From: Amphibiibacter pelophylacis | GTDB taxonomy: Bacteria > Pseudomonadota > Gammaproteobacteria > Burkholderiales > Burkholderiaceae_C | DNA length: 64,000 bases | Reading direction: 5' to 3' | NCBI RefSeq assembly: GCF_037688875.1 | Contig: NZ_JAWDIE010000002.1 | Location: 1 to 64,000 of the forward strand | Shown: positions 15,608 to 25,010 of the stretch, in pieces | How positions within the stretch are numbered: position 1 is the first letter of the stretch | Layout: each line of letters starts with the position of its first letter | Made by a program: the position numbers and the translations under genes | The notes under the pieces: model-generated | Databases searched by the model: none | What the model was told of the DNA's origin: nothing | The model's input: the letters and a program-made list of their open reading frames with translations, nothing else

Positions 15608-17035
15608 TCAGCTCGCTGCCGGGCCACCCAGCGCCTGGATCAGCGTGGCGTGGTTGCTCAGCCGCGCCAGTTCGTTGGCGCGCAGGCTGGCGCGGGCGCT
15701 GCGCAGGGCGTCCTGCGCGTCCAGCCAGGTTTTGAGCGCCACGCTGCCCGCGCGGTAACGCGCTTCGCTGACGCGCGACACGGTCTGCGCCTGCGCCAGG
15801 CTGGCGGCCTGCAGCTCGCCCTGGCGCTGGAGCTGGCGGCGCTGTTCCAGCGCGTCGGCGACTTCACCCAGCGCGGTGTACAGCGTCTGGCGGTAGGTGT
15901 TGACGGCCTCGGCGTACTGGTTCTGCGCGACTTTGAGGTCCAGATTCATCTGGCCCGCGTTCAGGAAAGGCAGCGACAGCCCGGCGCCCAGCGTGGCGAC
16001 CGGGTTGGCCAGCAGATCGAGCAGGGCGCTACCCGCAAAGCCCAGGCGGCCGGTCAGGCTCAGGCTGGGGTAGTAGCTCAGGCGCGTCACGTCGGCGCTG
16101 GCCCACGAGGCGCGCAGGCGCAGTTCAGCCGCCTGCAGGTCGGGCCGCCGCGCCAGCACCTGTGCGGGCAAATCGGGCTGGACGGCGGGCAGCGTCATCT
16201 TGGGCCAGCCCTGCGGTACGGGCAGGCCCAGCGCCTGCAGGCCCTGGAGGCCATCGGGCGCGGTGTCCATCAGCAGCGCCGCGCTGGTGCTGGCCTGCTG
16301 GAGCTGCGAGGCGATCTGCGACTGGCTCACCTGCGCGGCCTGCACGGCCTGCTGCGCCTGCGCCAGCTCCAGCGCACCGACGGCGCCCGCCTTGTGCTGA
16401 GCCTGGACCAGCGTGAGCGCGCGGCGAGCGTTGTCCAGCGCCAGACGGGCGTCAGCGGCCTGCGCCTGCAGCGAGGCGATCTGCCAGTACAGCGTCGCCG
16501 CGCCCGAGGCGACCGTGAGGCGCGCGCTGGCCAGATCCTGCGCCGTGGCCTGCGCCGTCCAGCGCGCCGCGTCCTGCTGGCGGGCGACTTTGCCCCACAG
16601 GTCGGCCTCGTAAGACACGCCGAAGCTGCTGGACGCGCTGCTGCTGGGCGAGCCCAGGCCGCCACTCAGCGAGCGGCTCTGGCCGCTGGACAGGCTGGCG
16701 CTGACGGGCAGGCGGATGTCCTGCATCTGCGCCTGCCAGCCCGCGCGCTGCAGACGCAGCACGGTGGTGGCGATGTCGGCGTTGCGCTCCAGAGCGGTGT
16801 CCACCCAGCGCGTCAGGGCCGGGTCGCCAAAAGCCGACCAGCCTGCGTCCGCCGGTGTGCTGGCGGTTGTTTTAGCCGCTGCTGCGGTCCCAGCGGTGGA
16901 CCAGGTGGCCGGGACAGTCACTTCGGGCGCGCTGTAAGGCGTTCCCGCCGGAGGCAGCAGGCTGGCGCAGCCCGACAGCAGCAGGGCCGCGGCCAGGGGG
17001 ACGAGAGAGGCCAAGGAAGGGGAAAGAGGCTTCAT
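15608..17035 (-). CDS. Outer-membrane efflux channel lipoprotein (NodT/TolC-like) of the MacAB operon
   Basis: This is a 475-residue trimeric channel subunit. A lipoprotein signal ends in the lipobox LSGC (cysteine about residue 23). Two outer-membrane efflux repeats follow, with long Ala/Gln-rich helices and the conserved ARRPDLQAAELRLRASWA motif. SYYPSLSLTGRLGFAG marks the second barrel strand pair. The gene lies 8 bases behind macB and completes a three-part pump macA-macB-channel. It may also serve the RND pair at 1228-5580, which has no channel of its own (inference). Confidence 0.92.
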   Translation of the reverse strand: MKPLSPSLASLVPLAAALLLSGCASLLPPAGTPYSAPEVTVPATWSTAGTAAAAKTTASTPADAGWSAFGDPALTRWVDTALERNADIATTVLRLQRAGWQAQMQDIRLPVSASLSSGQSRSLSGGLGSPSSSASSSFGVSYEADLWGKVARQQDAARWTAQATAQDLASARLTVASGAATLYWQIASLQAQAADARLALDNARRALTLVQAQHKAGAVGALELAQAQQAVQAAQVSQSQIASQLQQASTSAALLMDTAPDGLQGLQALGLPVPQGWPKMTLPAVQPDLPAQVLARRPDLQAAELRLRASWASADVTRLSYYPSLSLTGRLGFAGSALLDLLANPVATLGAGLSLPFLNAGQMNLDLKVAQNQYAEAVNTYRQTLYTALGEVADALEQRRQLQRQGELQAASLAQAQTVSRVSEARYRAGSVALKTWLDAQDALRSARASLRANELARLSNHATLIQALGGPAAS

Positions 17036-17043
17036 GGGAATTC

Positions 17044-19044
17044 TCAGTCGCGGGCCAGCGCATCGACCGGGTCCAGCCGGGCGGCGCTGCTGGCGGGCAG
17101 GTAGCCGAAAATGACGCCGATCAGCGTCGAACAGGCAAAAGCGGCGCCCATGGCGGTGGACGAAAACACGAAAGGCAGTTGCGCTGCGCTGCTGGACGCC
17201 AGCGCACCCAGCGCCAGCGCCAGCGCAATGCCCAGCCCGCCACCGATCAGGCAGACCAGCACCGCCTCCAGCAGGAACTGCTGGCGGATGTCAGCCTGGC
17301 GCGCGCCGACGGCCATGCGCACGCCGATCTCGCGGGTGCGCTCGGTGACCGAGACCAGCATGATGTTCATCACGCCGATGCCGCCGACGATGAGCGAAAT
17401 CACCGCAATCGACGAAATCAGCAGCGTCATGGTCTGCGTGGTGCTCTCGATGGTCTGGCGGATGGTGTCGCTGTTGCGCACGAAGAAATCCTCGCTGCCG
17501 TGGCGGCTGGTCAGCAGCTGCACCAGCCCGGCCTCGGCGGCTTCGGGCGAGACGCTGTCGGCCACGCGCACCGTGATGCTGCTCAGGTAAGAGCGCCGCT
17601 GCAGCCGCCCCATGACCGTGGTGTAAGGCAGCCAGACATTGAGCTGGTTGCCCGGCCCGAAAGCGCTGTCCTGCGGCGCGGCCACGCCGACCACGCGCAC
17701 CGGCACGGCATCGACCAGCATCACCTGGCCGACCGGATCGGGCGTGTCCGGGAAGAGCTGCTGGCGCGTGTTGTCGTCAATGACGGCGACCTGCGCCAGC
17801 GACTGTTCTTCCTCCGGGCCGAAGGACTGGCCCAGCGCCAGCTTGACGCCCTTCACCCGGAAATACTGCTCGCCCACCCCGCTGACCGATCCGCTGAGCG
17901 CCACATTGCCCGCGCGCAGCGTCGAGCTGGCGCTGACCACGGGCGTCACGCTGTCCAGATAGGGCTGGCCGGACAGCGCCTGCGCGTCGGCGGCCACCAG
18001 CGTGCGCACGCGCCCGGAGCGCAGGTCGCCAAAGCCGCTGCCGGGGAAAATGTCGATGGTGTTGGTGCCGATCGAGCTGATGTTTTCCAGGATTTTCTGC
18101 TGCGATCCGGCGCCCAGCGCCACCACCGACACCACCGACGCGATGCCGATGATGATGCCCAGCATGGTCAGAAAGGTGCGCAGCCGGTGCGACATCATGG
18201 CCAGCACGGCCATGCGCAGGGCCTCGCCCAGCCGGTCGCGCCAGCCGCTCCAGCGCGCCCAGACGCCGGTGGGCGCGGGGGTGGACTGGGCCGCCTGTGG
18301 CGTGCCAGAGGGCAGGGCGGGCGCCTCCGGATTGGGGCCGTCGGCAATGATTTCGCCATCGCGCAGCTCGATGATGCGCTGCGCGTGGCGGGCCACCGCC
18401 ATGTCGTGGGTGACGATGATCAGTGTGTGACCGGCCTGGTGCAGCTCCTGCAGGATGCGCATGACCTCGGCGCCGCTGTGCGTGTCCAGCGCGCCGGTGG
18501 GCTCGTCGGCCAGGATGACGCGGCCGCCGTTCATCAGCGCCCGCGCGATGCTGACGCGCTGCTGCTGGCCGCCCGACAGCTGGCCCGGCTTGTGGTGCGT
18601 GCGCTCGCCCAGGCCCAGGCGCTGCAGCAGTTCGGTGGCGCGCTCGTGACGCTGCTGGGCCGGACGCCCGGCGTAAACGGCGGGCACGGCGACGTTGTCC
18701 AGCGCGGGCAGATCCGCCAGCAGGTGATAGCGCTGGAAAATGAAGCCGAAGTGCTCGCGGCGCAGCTCGGCCAGCTCGTCGGGCTGAAGCTCGCGCGTGT
18801 CGCGCCCGGCGACGCGGTAGCTGCCGCCGCTGGGTCGGTCCAGGCAGCCCAGGATGTTCATCAGCGTGGATTTGCCCGAGCCCGACTGGCCGACGATGGC
18901 GACCATTTCCCCGGCGCGGATGCTCAGATCAACGTCCTTCAGGACGGTGATCTGGCCGTCGCCAGCGGGGTAGGATCGGCTGAGGGCCTGGACCTGCAGC
19001 AGCGGCGGGCCGTCGCTGCGGGCGTCATTTTGCGGGGCCGTCAT
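17044..19044 (-). CDS. macB: MacB macrolide/peptide ABC exporter (ATPase fused to permease)
   Basis: This is a 666-residue half-transporter. The N-terminal ATPase (about 1-250) has Walker A GQSGSGKS, LSGGQQQR, Walker B VILADEPTGALD and switch His IVTHD. A Pro/Ala linker follows, then TM1 near LRTFLTMLGIIIGIASVVSV, a large periplasmic domain, and three C-terminal membrane segments (TLLISSIAVISLIVGGIGVMN onward) with FLLEAVLVCLIGGGLGI. It exports macrolides, toxins or peptides from periplasm to outside, working with MacA and TolC-type channels. It starts 1 base after the macA stop. No regulator gene adjoins. Confidence 0.94.
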   Translation of the reverse strand: MTAPQNDARSDGPPLLQVQALSRSYPAGDGQITVLKDVDLSIRAGEMVAIVGQSGSGKSTLMNILGCLDRPSGGSYRVAGRDTRELQPDELAELRREHFGFIFQRYHLLADLPALDNVAVPAVYAGRPAQQRHERATELLQRLGLGERTHHKPGQLSGGQQQRVSIARALMNGGRVILADEPTGALDTHSGAEVMRILQELHQAGHTLIIVTHDMAVARHAQRIIELRDGEIIADGPNPEAPALPSGTPQAAQSTPAPTGVWARWSGWRDRLGEALRMAVLAMMSHRLRTFLTMLGIIIGIASVVSVVALGAGSQQKILENISSIGTNTIDIFPGSGFGDLRSGRVRTLVAADAQALSGQPYLDSVTPVVSASSTLRAGNVALSGSVSGVGEQYFRVKGVKLALGQSFGPEEEQSLAQVAVIDDNTRQQLFPDTPDPVGQVMLVDAVPVRVVGVAAPQDSAFGPGNQLNVWLPYTTVMGRLQRRSYLSSITVRVADSVSPEAAEAGLVQLLTSRHGSEDFFVRNSDTIRQTIESTTQTMTLLISSIAVISLIVGGIGVMNIMLVSVTERTREIGVRMAVGARQADIRQQFLLEAVLVCLIGGGLGIALALALGALASSSAAQLPFVFSSTAMGAAFACSTLIGVIFGYLPASSAARLDPVDALARD

Positions 19045-19045
19045 G

Positions 19046-20302
19046 TCAAAACATGCGCGGCGCGCGGTTGCTGCGGTTGTTGCTCGAGCCCTTGCCCGCT
19101 TCGCCCAGCACCACGGTGTCGCCTTCCTTCAGGCCGTCCAGCACCTGAGCGCTGACTTTGTTGTTCAGCCCGATGCGTACGCGCCGCTCCTGCGCCTGGC
19201 CTGCCGCGTCCAGCACGCGCACCATGGCCGATTTCTTCGCGCCCGCGCCGCGCATCTGTAGGGCGGCGGAAGGCACGGTCAGCACGTCCTTGACGCTGTT
19301 CACGACGATGGTCACCTGCGCCGTCATGCTGGCGCGCAGGCGGCCGTCGGGGTTGGGCACGTCCAGCAGGCCGTCGTAGTAGACCGCCTGGGTGCTGGTG
19401 GCGCTGGTCGCGGTGCTGCTGGACGTGGGCGTGTAGCCGTCGGGCGCCGGCTGAATGCTGCGCAGCGTGGTGGGGATGCGTTTTTCGCTGCCCAGCGTGG
19501 TGAACCAGGCGGTGGCGCCGGGCTGCACACGGCTCACATCAGCTTCGGAAATCTGCGCCTGGATGGTCATCGGGTCGGTCTGCGCCAGCGTCATCAACGT
19601 GGGCGCGCTCTGGTTGGCGTTCACCGTCTGGCCGACTTCCACCGGCAGGGTGACGATGGTGCCGTCCATGGGCGCGGTGATGCGGGTGTAGCCCAGGTTG
19701 GACTTCGCCACATCGACCTGGATTTGCTGCTGGCGAATCTGCGCCTCAAGCTGCGCGCGCGAGGTCTGCGCGTTCTTCCAGGCCAGGCGGGCGGTTTCGA
19801 GGTCGGCCTGCGAGGTCGCGTCCTGCTGGCGCAGCGTGCGGGCGCGCTCGTAAGCCAGGCGGGTCTGCTCAAGAAGGTTGGCGTTGCCGGCCAGCTGCGC
19901 TTTCAGGCTGTCCACATTGGCCTGCGCGGTGCGCAGGGCGTTGGTCTGGCTGGTGGCGTCGATCTCGGCCAGAAGCTGGCCTTTGCGCACGCGGTCGCCC
20001 AGGCGCACCGCCAGCGTCCTGATCTGGCCCGACACCTGCGCGCCCACACTGACCGCGCTGGAGGGCTGCAGCGTGCCGGTGGCCAGCACGGTGTCCTCGA
20101 TGTCACCGCGCGTCACCTTCGCGGTGACGTAGGACGGCGCCACGGTCTGGCTGCCGCGCCAGGCCATCACGCCCCAGACTGCGGCGGCTACAAGCGCCAG
20201 CACCAGCACGAGGCGCAGCGGCCGCTGCAGCACACGCTGAAGCAGCGAAGGCCGGTGCGTCGGGTTCGATGAGGAAGAAGTAGAGGGCTGGGGTGTTGTC
20301 AT
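19046..20302 (-). CDS. macA: MacA periplasmic adaptor of the MacAB pump
   Basis: This 418-residue membrane fusion protein has one N-terminal anchor (about 27-47, LRLVLVLALVAAAVWGVMA). The first lipoyl half is at SVGAQVSGQIRTLAVRLGD, the coiled-coil hairpin runs over about 110-190, and the second half follows at VEVGQTVNANQSAPTLMTL. Beta-barrel and membrane-proximal domains with GLKEGDTVVLGE come after. The start at 20302 is preceded by AAGGG; an upstream frame to 20395 would overlap the divergent adk promoter and is Arg-rich. It is first gene of macA-macB-channel. Confidence 0.92.
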   Translation of the reverse strand: MTTPQPSTSSSSNPTHRPSLLQRVLQRPLRLVLVLALVAAAVWGVMAWRGSQTVAPSYVTAKVTRGDIEDTVLATGTLQPSSAVSVGAQVSGQIRTLAVRLGDRVRKGQLLAEIDATSQTNALRTAQANVDSLKAQLAGNANLLEQTRLAYERARTLRQQDATSQADLETARLAWKNAQTSRAQLEAQIRQQQIQVDVAKSNLGYTRITAPMDGTIVTLPVEVGQTVNANQSAPTLMTLAQTDPMTIQAQISEADVSRVQPGATAWFTTLGSEKRIPTTLRSIQPAPDGYTPTSSSTATSATSTQAVYYDGLLDVPNPDGRLRASMTAQVTIVVNSVKDVLTVPSAALQMRGAGAKKSAMVRVLDAAGQAQERRVRIGLNNKVSAQVLDGLKEGDTVVLGEAGKGSSNNRSNRAPRMF

Positions 20303-20438
20303 ATGAATATCCCTTGTGCGGCGCATTGTCCCGGCGCCACGCTGCCCGCGTGTTGCGCGGGGGTAAAGAAAGCTGTCCCGCGCCTGCGCCACCACCCGCA
20401 GAAGTGCGGGCGCTGTCAGCCTCGTGTGAATGTGCGCG

Positions 20439-20447
20439 TGCTATCCT
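20439..20447 (+). promoter_or_regulatory. Candidate extended -10 promoter of adk
   Basis: TGC-TATCCT sits 71 bases before the adk ATG. There is no convincing -35. The intergenic stretch 20303-20517 otherwise holds only GC-rich inverted segments and no gene. Confidence 0.35.
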
Positions 20448-20517
20448 CAGGAACAGATTCCGGCAGCAGGCCTTGGCCCGCCGGGCCCTCCCCAGACCCA
20501 CGATAAGGTTGAGACGC

Positions 20518-21192
20518 ATGAGAGTCATTCTTCTGGGCGCCCCCGGCGCAGGCAAAGGCACGCAGGCAGGCGCGATCACGGCCCGCTTCGGCATCCCCCA
20601 GATCTCGACCGGCGACATGCTGCGGGCGGCCGTCAAGGCTGGCTCCGAGCTGGGCGTTGCGGCCAAAAAAGTCATGGATGCGGGGGGCCTGGTGTCGGAC
20701 GACATCATCATCGGCCTGGTGCGCGAGCGCATCACCCAGCCCGACTGCGCGGGGGGGTTCCTGTTTGACGGCTTTCCGCGCACGCTGGCGCAAGCCGACG
20801 CCATGCGTGACGCGGGTGTGCCGCTGGACGCGGTGCTGGAGATCGACGTGCCGTTCAGCGAAATCATCGAGCGCATGAGCGGTCGCCGCGTCCATCCGGC
20901 TTCGGGCCGCAGCTACCACGTGCGCTTCAACCCGCCCAAGGTCGAAGGGGTGGATGATGCCACTGGCGAGCCCCTGATCCAGCGCGACGACGACCGCGAA
21001 GAGACTGTGCGCAAGCGCCTGGAGGTCTACGACGCCCAGACCCGTCCGCTGATTGAGTACTACAGCACCTGGGCCAATAGCGGCCAACCCGGCGCGCCGC
21101 GCTACCTGCGCGTGGCCGGTGTGGGCGAGGTCGAGGCCATCACCCGCCAGGTGCTGGACGCGCTGGGTGAGGTGGAGACGGCGAAGGCCTGA
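20518..21192 (+). CDS. adk: Adenylate kinase
   Basis: This enzyme interconverts ATP + AMP and 2 ADP. The P-loop GAPGAGKGTQ is at 7-16, the AMP-binding segment ISTGDMLRAAVKAGSELG follows, then DGFPRT (about 85-90). The LID domain GRRVHPASGRSYHVRFNPPK lacks the zinc cysteines, as in Gram-negative enzymes. The length of 224 residues is slightly longer than usual at the Ala/Glu C-terminus. The ATG at 20518 is the classical start directly before RVILLGAPG; the frame extends further upstream only as non-conserved residues. Confidence 0.97.
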   Translation: MRVILLGAPGAGKGTQAGAITARFGIPQISTGDMLRAAVKAGSELGVAAKKVMDAGGLVSDDIIIGLVRERITQPDCAGGFLFDGFPRTLAQADAMRDAGVPLDAVLEIDVPFSEIIERMSGRRVHPASGRSYHVRFNPPKVEGVDDATGEPLIQRDDDREETVRKRLEVYDAQTRPLIEYYSTWANSGQPGAPRYLRVAGVGEVEAITRQVLDALGEVETAKA

Positions 21193-21234
21193 TTTTTTCG
21201 TGCAAGGACATCCCCGGCCTTGCCAACCGGCTCT

Positions 21235-22149
21235 TCAGCCCCCCACATCCAGCTCCCAGCTCCCCTGGCTGTCCTGCTGCATCACCTGCGACAGCACGGG
21301 CAGGGCTTCGCGCAGGGCGGGCTCGAGCGTGTAGGGCGGGTTGATGACGAAGACGCCGCTGGCCACAAGACCGCGCTCGCGGCGCTGGCCCACGGCCATG
21401 CGGGCGTGCAGCCAGGGGCGGCCCAGGCGCTGCAGGCGTTCGGGCAGCTGCTGGGCATCCAGGCGCTGCAGCACGGGGTGCCAGATCACGAAAACGCCCG
21501 TGGCGAAGCGGCGCAGGGCGTCGCGCAGGCTGCGGATCACGCGGTCGTAATCGGCCTTGTCCTCGTAGGAAGGGTCCATCACCACGAGCGCTCGCCGCTC
21601 GGGCGGGGGCAGCAGCGAGATCAGGCCTTCGAAGCCATCCCCGGCCTGCATGGCCTGGCGGTGCACGGGCAGGGGGGACGTGGTCGTCCATTCGGCCAGG
21701 GCCACGGCCTCGTTGCGGTGCAGCTCAAACAGGCGCAGGCGGTCGGCCGGGCGGCGGGCCAGCAGGCGGGCCAGCAGGGCGGGCGAGCCGGGGTAGAAGG
21801 TCAGATCGGCGCCGGGCTTCAGGCTGGGGTCGTCCTGGCGCAGGCGCTCCCAGACTTCGGCGTCGAAGGCTTTGAGCACGTCGGCGTAGTCGCGGATCAG
21901 GGCGGGCGCCTTGCGGGTGTTGTCGCCCTGGCCCAGCCAGTGCAGCAGGTGCAGAACGCCCTGGCGCGATTCACCGCCCTGGCGCGCCCAGTCGGAGCGC
22001 AGCGAATAGGCCCCTGCGCCCGCGTGCGTGTCCACCGCCAGCAGCGGGGCTTCCTTGCGCTGCAGGTAGTCGGCCACGTGCAGCAGCACGGCGTGCTTGA
22101 GCACATCGGCGGGGCTTCCCGCGTGAAAAGCGTGTCGGTAGCTGAACAT
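21235..22149 (-). CDS. rlmJ: 23S rRNA (adenine-N6)-methyltransferase RlmJ
   Basis: This SAM-dependent enzyme methylates A2030 of 23S rRNA in E. coli. The 304 residues begin MFSYRHAFHAGSPADVLKHA, the strongly conserved RlmJ start. The SAM site has DTHAGAGAY, and the catalytic (D/N)PP(Y/F)-type motif is MDPSYE, with VFVINPPYT near the C-terminus. The start at 22149 is set by this conserved N-terminus. It is convergent with adk, and downstream of the patatin-like gene by 13 bases. Confidence 0.93.
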   Translation of the reverse strand: MFSYRHAFHAGSPADVLKHAVLLHVADYLQRKEAPLLAVDTHAGAGAYSLRSDWARQGGESRQGVLHLLHWLGQGDNTRKAPALIRDYADVLKAFDAEVWERLRQDDPSLKPGADLTFYPGSPALLARLLARRPADRLRLFELHRNEAVALAEWTTTSPLPVHRQAMQAGDGFEGLISLLPPPERRALVVMDPSYEDKADYDRVIRSLRDALRRFATGVFVIWHPVLQRLDAQQLPERLQRLGRPWLHARMAVGQRRERGLVASGVFVINPPYTLEPALREALPVLSQVMQQDSQGSWELDVGG

Positions 22150-22162
22150 ATCGGGGAATCTT

Positions 22163-23023
22163 TCAGCGCCAGCCGGCCGCAGCCAGTTTGGCGCGCAGCG
22201 TGGGCAGGGCGGCCAGCGCGGCCTTGCGACCGGCTGCGATGGCCTGGGCACGCGCGCCGAAATCGACGCTGCTCAGGGTGTCGATGGCCGGGCGCAGGGT
22301 GACATCGGCCGCAGCCAGTTCCCAGCGGTTGATGCTTTTGGTCATGATGGACGTGGTCTGCAGCAGCAGGCTGAAGGGGTCGGTGCGCGTGTCCGGATTC
22401 GGCGGCGAACTGATATCTACGGCGATCACGAAAGTCGCGCCCATTTTCTGGGCGAACTGCACGGGCACGGGCGAGGTCAGGCCGCCGTCCACATACTCCT
22501 GGCCGGAGATGGTCACGGGCGAGAAAATCGCCGGAACCGCGCTCGACGCACGCACCGCCGTGGCCGTGTCCCCGCGCCGGAACAGGATGGGATCGCCGGT
22601 GCGCACATTGGTCGCGACAATGCCCAGCGGCACGCGCATGTCCTGAATCGTCAGCCCGCCGGTTTCCTTGCGCACGAAATCGCCCAGCGCATCACCGCGC
22701 AGCAGGCCGCGCAGCGGGAAGGACCAGTCGGTCAGGGCGGATTCGTCCATTTTCAGGGCGACCTGCTCCAGCTTGCGCGCGTCCATCCCCGAGGCGTAAA
22801 GCGCCGCCACCAGGCTGCCCGCCGACGTGCCGGCCACCAGATCGGGCTTGATGCCGTTTTCCTGCAGCACCTGCAGCACGCCGATGTGGGCAAAGCCGCG
22901 CGCGGCGCCACCGCCCAGCGCCAGACCGATGACAGGGCGGGCGCTGGCGGTGACCAGGGCGGCGCGGCGCAGCCAGCGGGTCAGGGGGGAAGAATCAGGG
23001 GAGATCGCGGTCAGGACGGTCAT
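22163..23023 (-). CDS. Patatin-like phospholipase (RssA-type)
   Basis: This 286-residue acyl hydrolase has the Ser-Asp dyad of patatins. The oxyanion loop GGGAARG is at 37-43, GTSAG at 65-69 carries the nucleophile Ser, and the catalytic Asp is in YVDGGLTSP. SAVPAIFSPV is also family-typical. A basic/hydrophobic N-terminal helix of about 30 residues precedes the domain and could be a membrane anchor. An alternative ATG at 23050 would add nine residues; neither start has a good ribosome site. The gene precedes rlmJ on the same strand and is divergent from the sugar kinase. Confidence 0.87.
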   Translation of the reverse strand: MTVLTAISPDSSPLTRWLRRAALVTASARPVIGLALGGGAARGFAHIGVLQVLQENGIKPDLVAGTSAGSLVAALYASGMDARKLEQVALKMDESALTDWSFPLRGLLRGDALGDFVRKETGGLTIQDMRVPLGIVATNVRTGDPILFRRGDTATAVRASSAVPAIFSPVTISGQEYVDGGLTSPVPVQFAQKMGATFVIAVDISSPPNPDTRTDPFSLLLQTTSIMTKSINRWELAAADVTLRPAIDTLSSVDFGARAQAIAAGRKAALAALPTLRAKLAAAGWR

Positions 23024-23113
23024 GCCAAGGGTGCCGGGCAAAGCGGGCATCTTAGCACCGGGGGGCATAATCGCTGACCCGGTTTTGTGAGCCGGTTTTG
23101 TGAGGCCTGAACC

Positions 23114-24115
23114 ATGACGTTTCCCCCTTTGACGACTCTTGCGGTTGCCCGGCGCGTTCCGCTTCGGCCCGCCCATGTGCTCGGTGGCCGTGGCGCGGAC
23201 CCAGCGCCCGTGCGCTGGTGGGTGGGCGTGGATGGCGGCGGATCAGGCACGCGGGTGCGCGTGCACCGCAGCGATGCGCCTGGGGTTTCGGGCGAAGGCC
23301 AGGCGGGTCCGTCGGCACTGGGGCAGGGCGTGGATCAGGCCTGGCGCCACATCCGCGACGCGGCGCAGCAGGCGTTTGCTCAGATCGGGCTTGAGCTGGA
23401 CGACAGCGTCTGGGCAGCCAGTGCGCTGGCCGCCGGGCTGTCGGGCGCCAATGTGCCCGGGCAGGCCGAGCAGTGGCTGGCTGCGCGCCCGCCACTGGCG
23501 CTCACCGTGCTGGACAGCGATGCCGTCACCGCCGTGCTGGGAGCGCTGGGCGGCAGGCCGGGCGGCGTGGTGGCGGTGGGCACGGGCAGCGTCGGCGTGG
23601 CGCTGGACGCACAGGGCCGCCAGCACCACAGCGGCGGCTGGGGCTGGCGGGTGGGCGACGAAGGCAGTGGCGCCTGGCTGGGCATGCGCGCCATCCAGCA
23701 CACCCACCAGGCCAGCGATGGCCGCGCGACGGCGGGCGCACTGGCCGAGGCTGTCTGGGCGGTGACCGGGCGCAGCGTGGCCGAGCAGCTGGCCTGGGAC
23801 GCCCGCGCCGGGCAGACGGCCTATGCGTCTCTGGCGCCCGCTGTGTTCGACACGGCTGCACAGGATCCGGCGGCCGCCCGCCTGATCGCCCGCGCCGCCG
23901 ACCACATCCGCCACCTGGCGCTGGCGCTGGACGCCACCCAGAGCTGTGATCTGGTCCTGACCGGCAGTGTGGGACAGCGCCTGCGCCCCGAGCTGGAACG
24001 CCAGGGCCCCGACCTGGCCGCGCGTTTTGTGCCGCGTCTGGGCGATGGCTGCGCGGGCGCCCTCATCCTGCTGGAGTCTGCTCTCGCGCCGGACGGCGGC
24101 GCGGCAGCATATTGA
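23114..24115 (+). CDS. BadF/BadG-family ATPase, N-acetylglucosamine kinase-like
   Basis: This 333-residue protein of the ASKHA kinase fold has a phosphate-1 motif VGVDGGGSGTRVRVH (about 36-50), GVVAVGTGSVGVAL as phosphate-2, GGWGWRVGDEGSGAWLG which is characteristic of GlcNAc/glucosamine kinases in this family, and LVLTGSVGQRL as the adenosine motif. The likely role is phosphorylating an amino sugar, for example in cell-wall recycling; the substrate is inference. The first 35 residues are extra and poorly conserved, so the true start may be later. Its last 53 bases overlap the 3' end of the convergent eamA gene. Confidence 0.82.
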   Translation: MTFPPLTTLAVARRVPLRPAHVLGGRGADPAPVRWWVGVDGGGSGTRVRVHRSDAPGVSGEGQAGPSALGQGVDQAWRHIRDAAQQAFAQIGLELDDSVWAASALAAGLSGANVPGQAEQWLAARPPLALTVLDSDAVTAVLGALGGRPGGVVAVGTGSVGVALDAQGRQHHSGGWGWRVGDEGSGAWLGMRAIQHTHQASDGRATAGALAEAVWAVTGRSVAEQLAWDARAGQTAYASLAPAVFDTAAQDPAAARLIARAADHIRHLALALDATQSCDLVLTGSVGQRLRPELERQGPDLAARFVPRLGDGCAGALILLESALAPDGGAAAY

Positions 24116-24956
24116 TCACCAGCCCGGCCATCACCACGCCAGCGCCCGCGATCTGCAGCGGGCGCAGCGCTTCGTCCAGCACCACCCAGCCCGCACTCAG
24201 GCCAATCACTGGCACCAGCAGCGTCAGCGGCGCCACGCTGGCGGTGGGCAGCTCGCCCAGCAGGCGGCCCCACAGGCTGTAGCCGATCAGGGTCGCGGCC
24301 AGCGCGAGGTAAATCACCACGCCCACGCTGCCCAGCGACAGATGCGTCAGGCTGTGCGCGATCGCGGTCGGCCCTTCCAGCAGCAGCGACAGCAGCACGA
24401 AGGGCCCGATGGGCACCAGTGCGCCCCAGACGACCAGTCCCAGCACGGGCACAGGCCCGATCTTTTTGGTGACGATGTTGCCGGTGCCCCACATGGCCGC
24501 AGCGCCCAGCGTCAGCAGCAGGCCGATCAGCGGCACGGGGTGACCGCCCTGCAGGCTGCCTTCACTGATCAGCAGAAGTCCCACGACAGCCACCGCCAGC
24601 CCGGCCAGCTGCAGTGGGCGGATGCGCTCGCCCAGCCACAGCACCGACAGCCCCAGTGTGAAAAAGGCCTGCGACTGCAGCACCAGCGAGGCCAGCCCCG
24701 ACGGCATGCCCAGCGCCAGCGCCGAGAACAGCAGCGCGAACTGCCCGAAGCTGATCGTCAGGCCATAGGCCAGCAGCCAGCGCCAGGCCACGGGCGGGCG
24801 GGGCACGAAAAGCACCGCCGGAAACGCCACCAGCACGAAGCGCAGCGCTGCCAGCAGCAGCGGCGGCACGCCCTGCAGCCCGAGCTTGACCACCACAAAG
24901 TTCAGCCCCCACAGGACAACAACGATCAGGGCAAGGAGCAGCTGGCGCGGGGTCAT
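24063..24956 (-). CDS. eamA: O-acetylserine/cysteine exporter EamA-type (DMT superfamily)
   Basis: This 297-residue inner-membrane exporter has ten predicted membrane segments in two EamA repeats. The N-terminus ALIVVVLWGLNFVVVKLGLQ, then YGLTISFGQFALLFSALALG, MPSGLASLVLQSQAFFTLGL and GERIRPLQLAGLAVAVVG match E. coli EamA (YdeD), as I recall it, closely along the whole length. EamA relieves cysteine and O-acetylserine excess. The ATG at 24956 begins exactly at the family start; a longer frame to 24980 adds eight residues. It is a single gene, overlapping the kinase gene tail to tail by 53 bases. Confidence 0.87.
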   Translation of the reverse strand: MTPRQLLLALIVVVLWGLNFVVVKLGLQGVPPLLLAALRFVLVAFPAVLFVPRPPVAWRWLLAYGLTISFGQFALLFSALALGMPSGLASLVLQSQAFFTLGLSVLWLGERIRPLQLAGLAVAVVGLLLISEGSLQGGHPVPLIGLLLTLGAAAMWGTGNIVTKKIGPVPVLGLVVWGALVPIGPFVLLSLLLEGPTAIAHSLTHLSLGSVGVVIYLALAATLIGYSLWGRLLGELPTASVAPLTLLVPVIGLSAGWVVLDEALRPLQIAGAGVVMAGLVINMLPRRRPAREQTPAG

Positions 24957-25001
24957 GGCAGTGTTGGGGCAGTGGGGCAAAGCGAAAAACGCCTATTGTG
25001 A

Positions 25002-25010
25002 TGGCATAAT
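25002..25010 (+). promoter_or_regulatory. Extended -10 promoter candidate for the ilv operon
   Basis: TGG-CATAAT fits an extended -10 element, with no clear -35. A transcript starting near 25017 would carry a leader of about 200 bases before ilvB. Confidence 0.45.
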
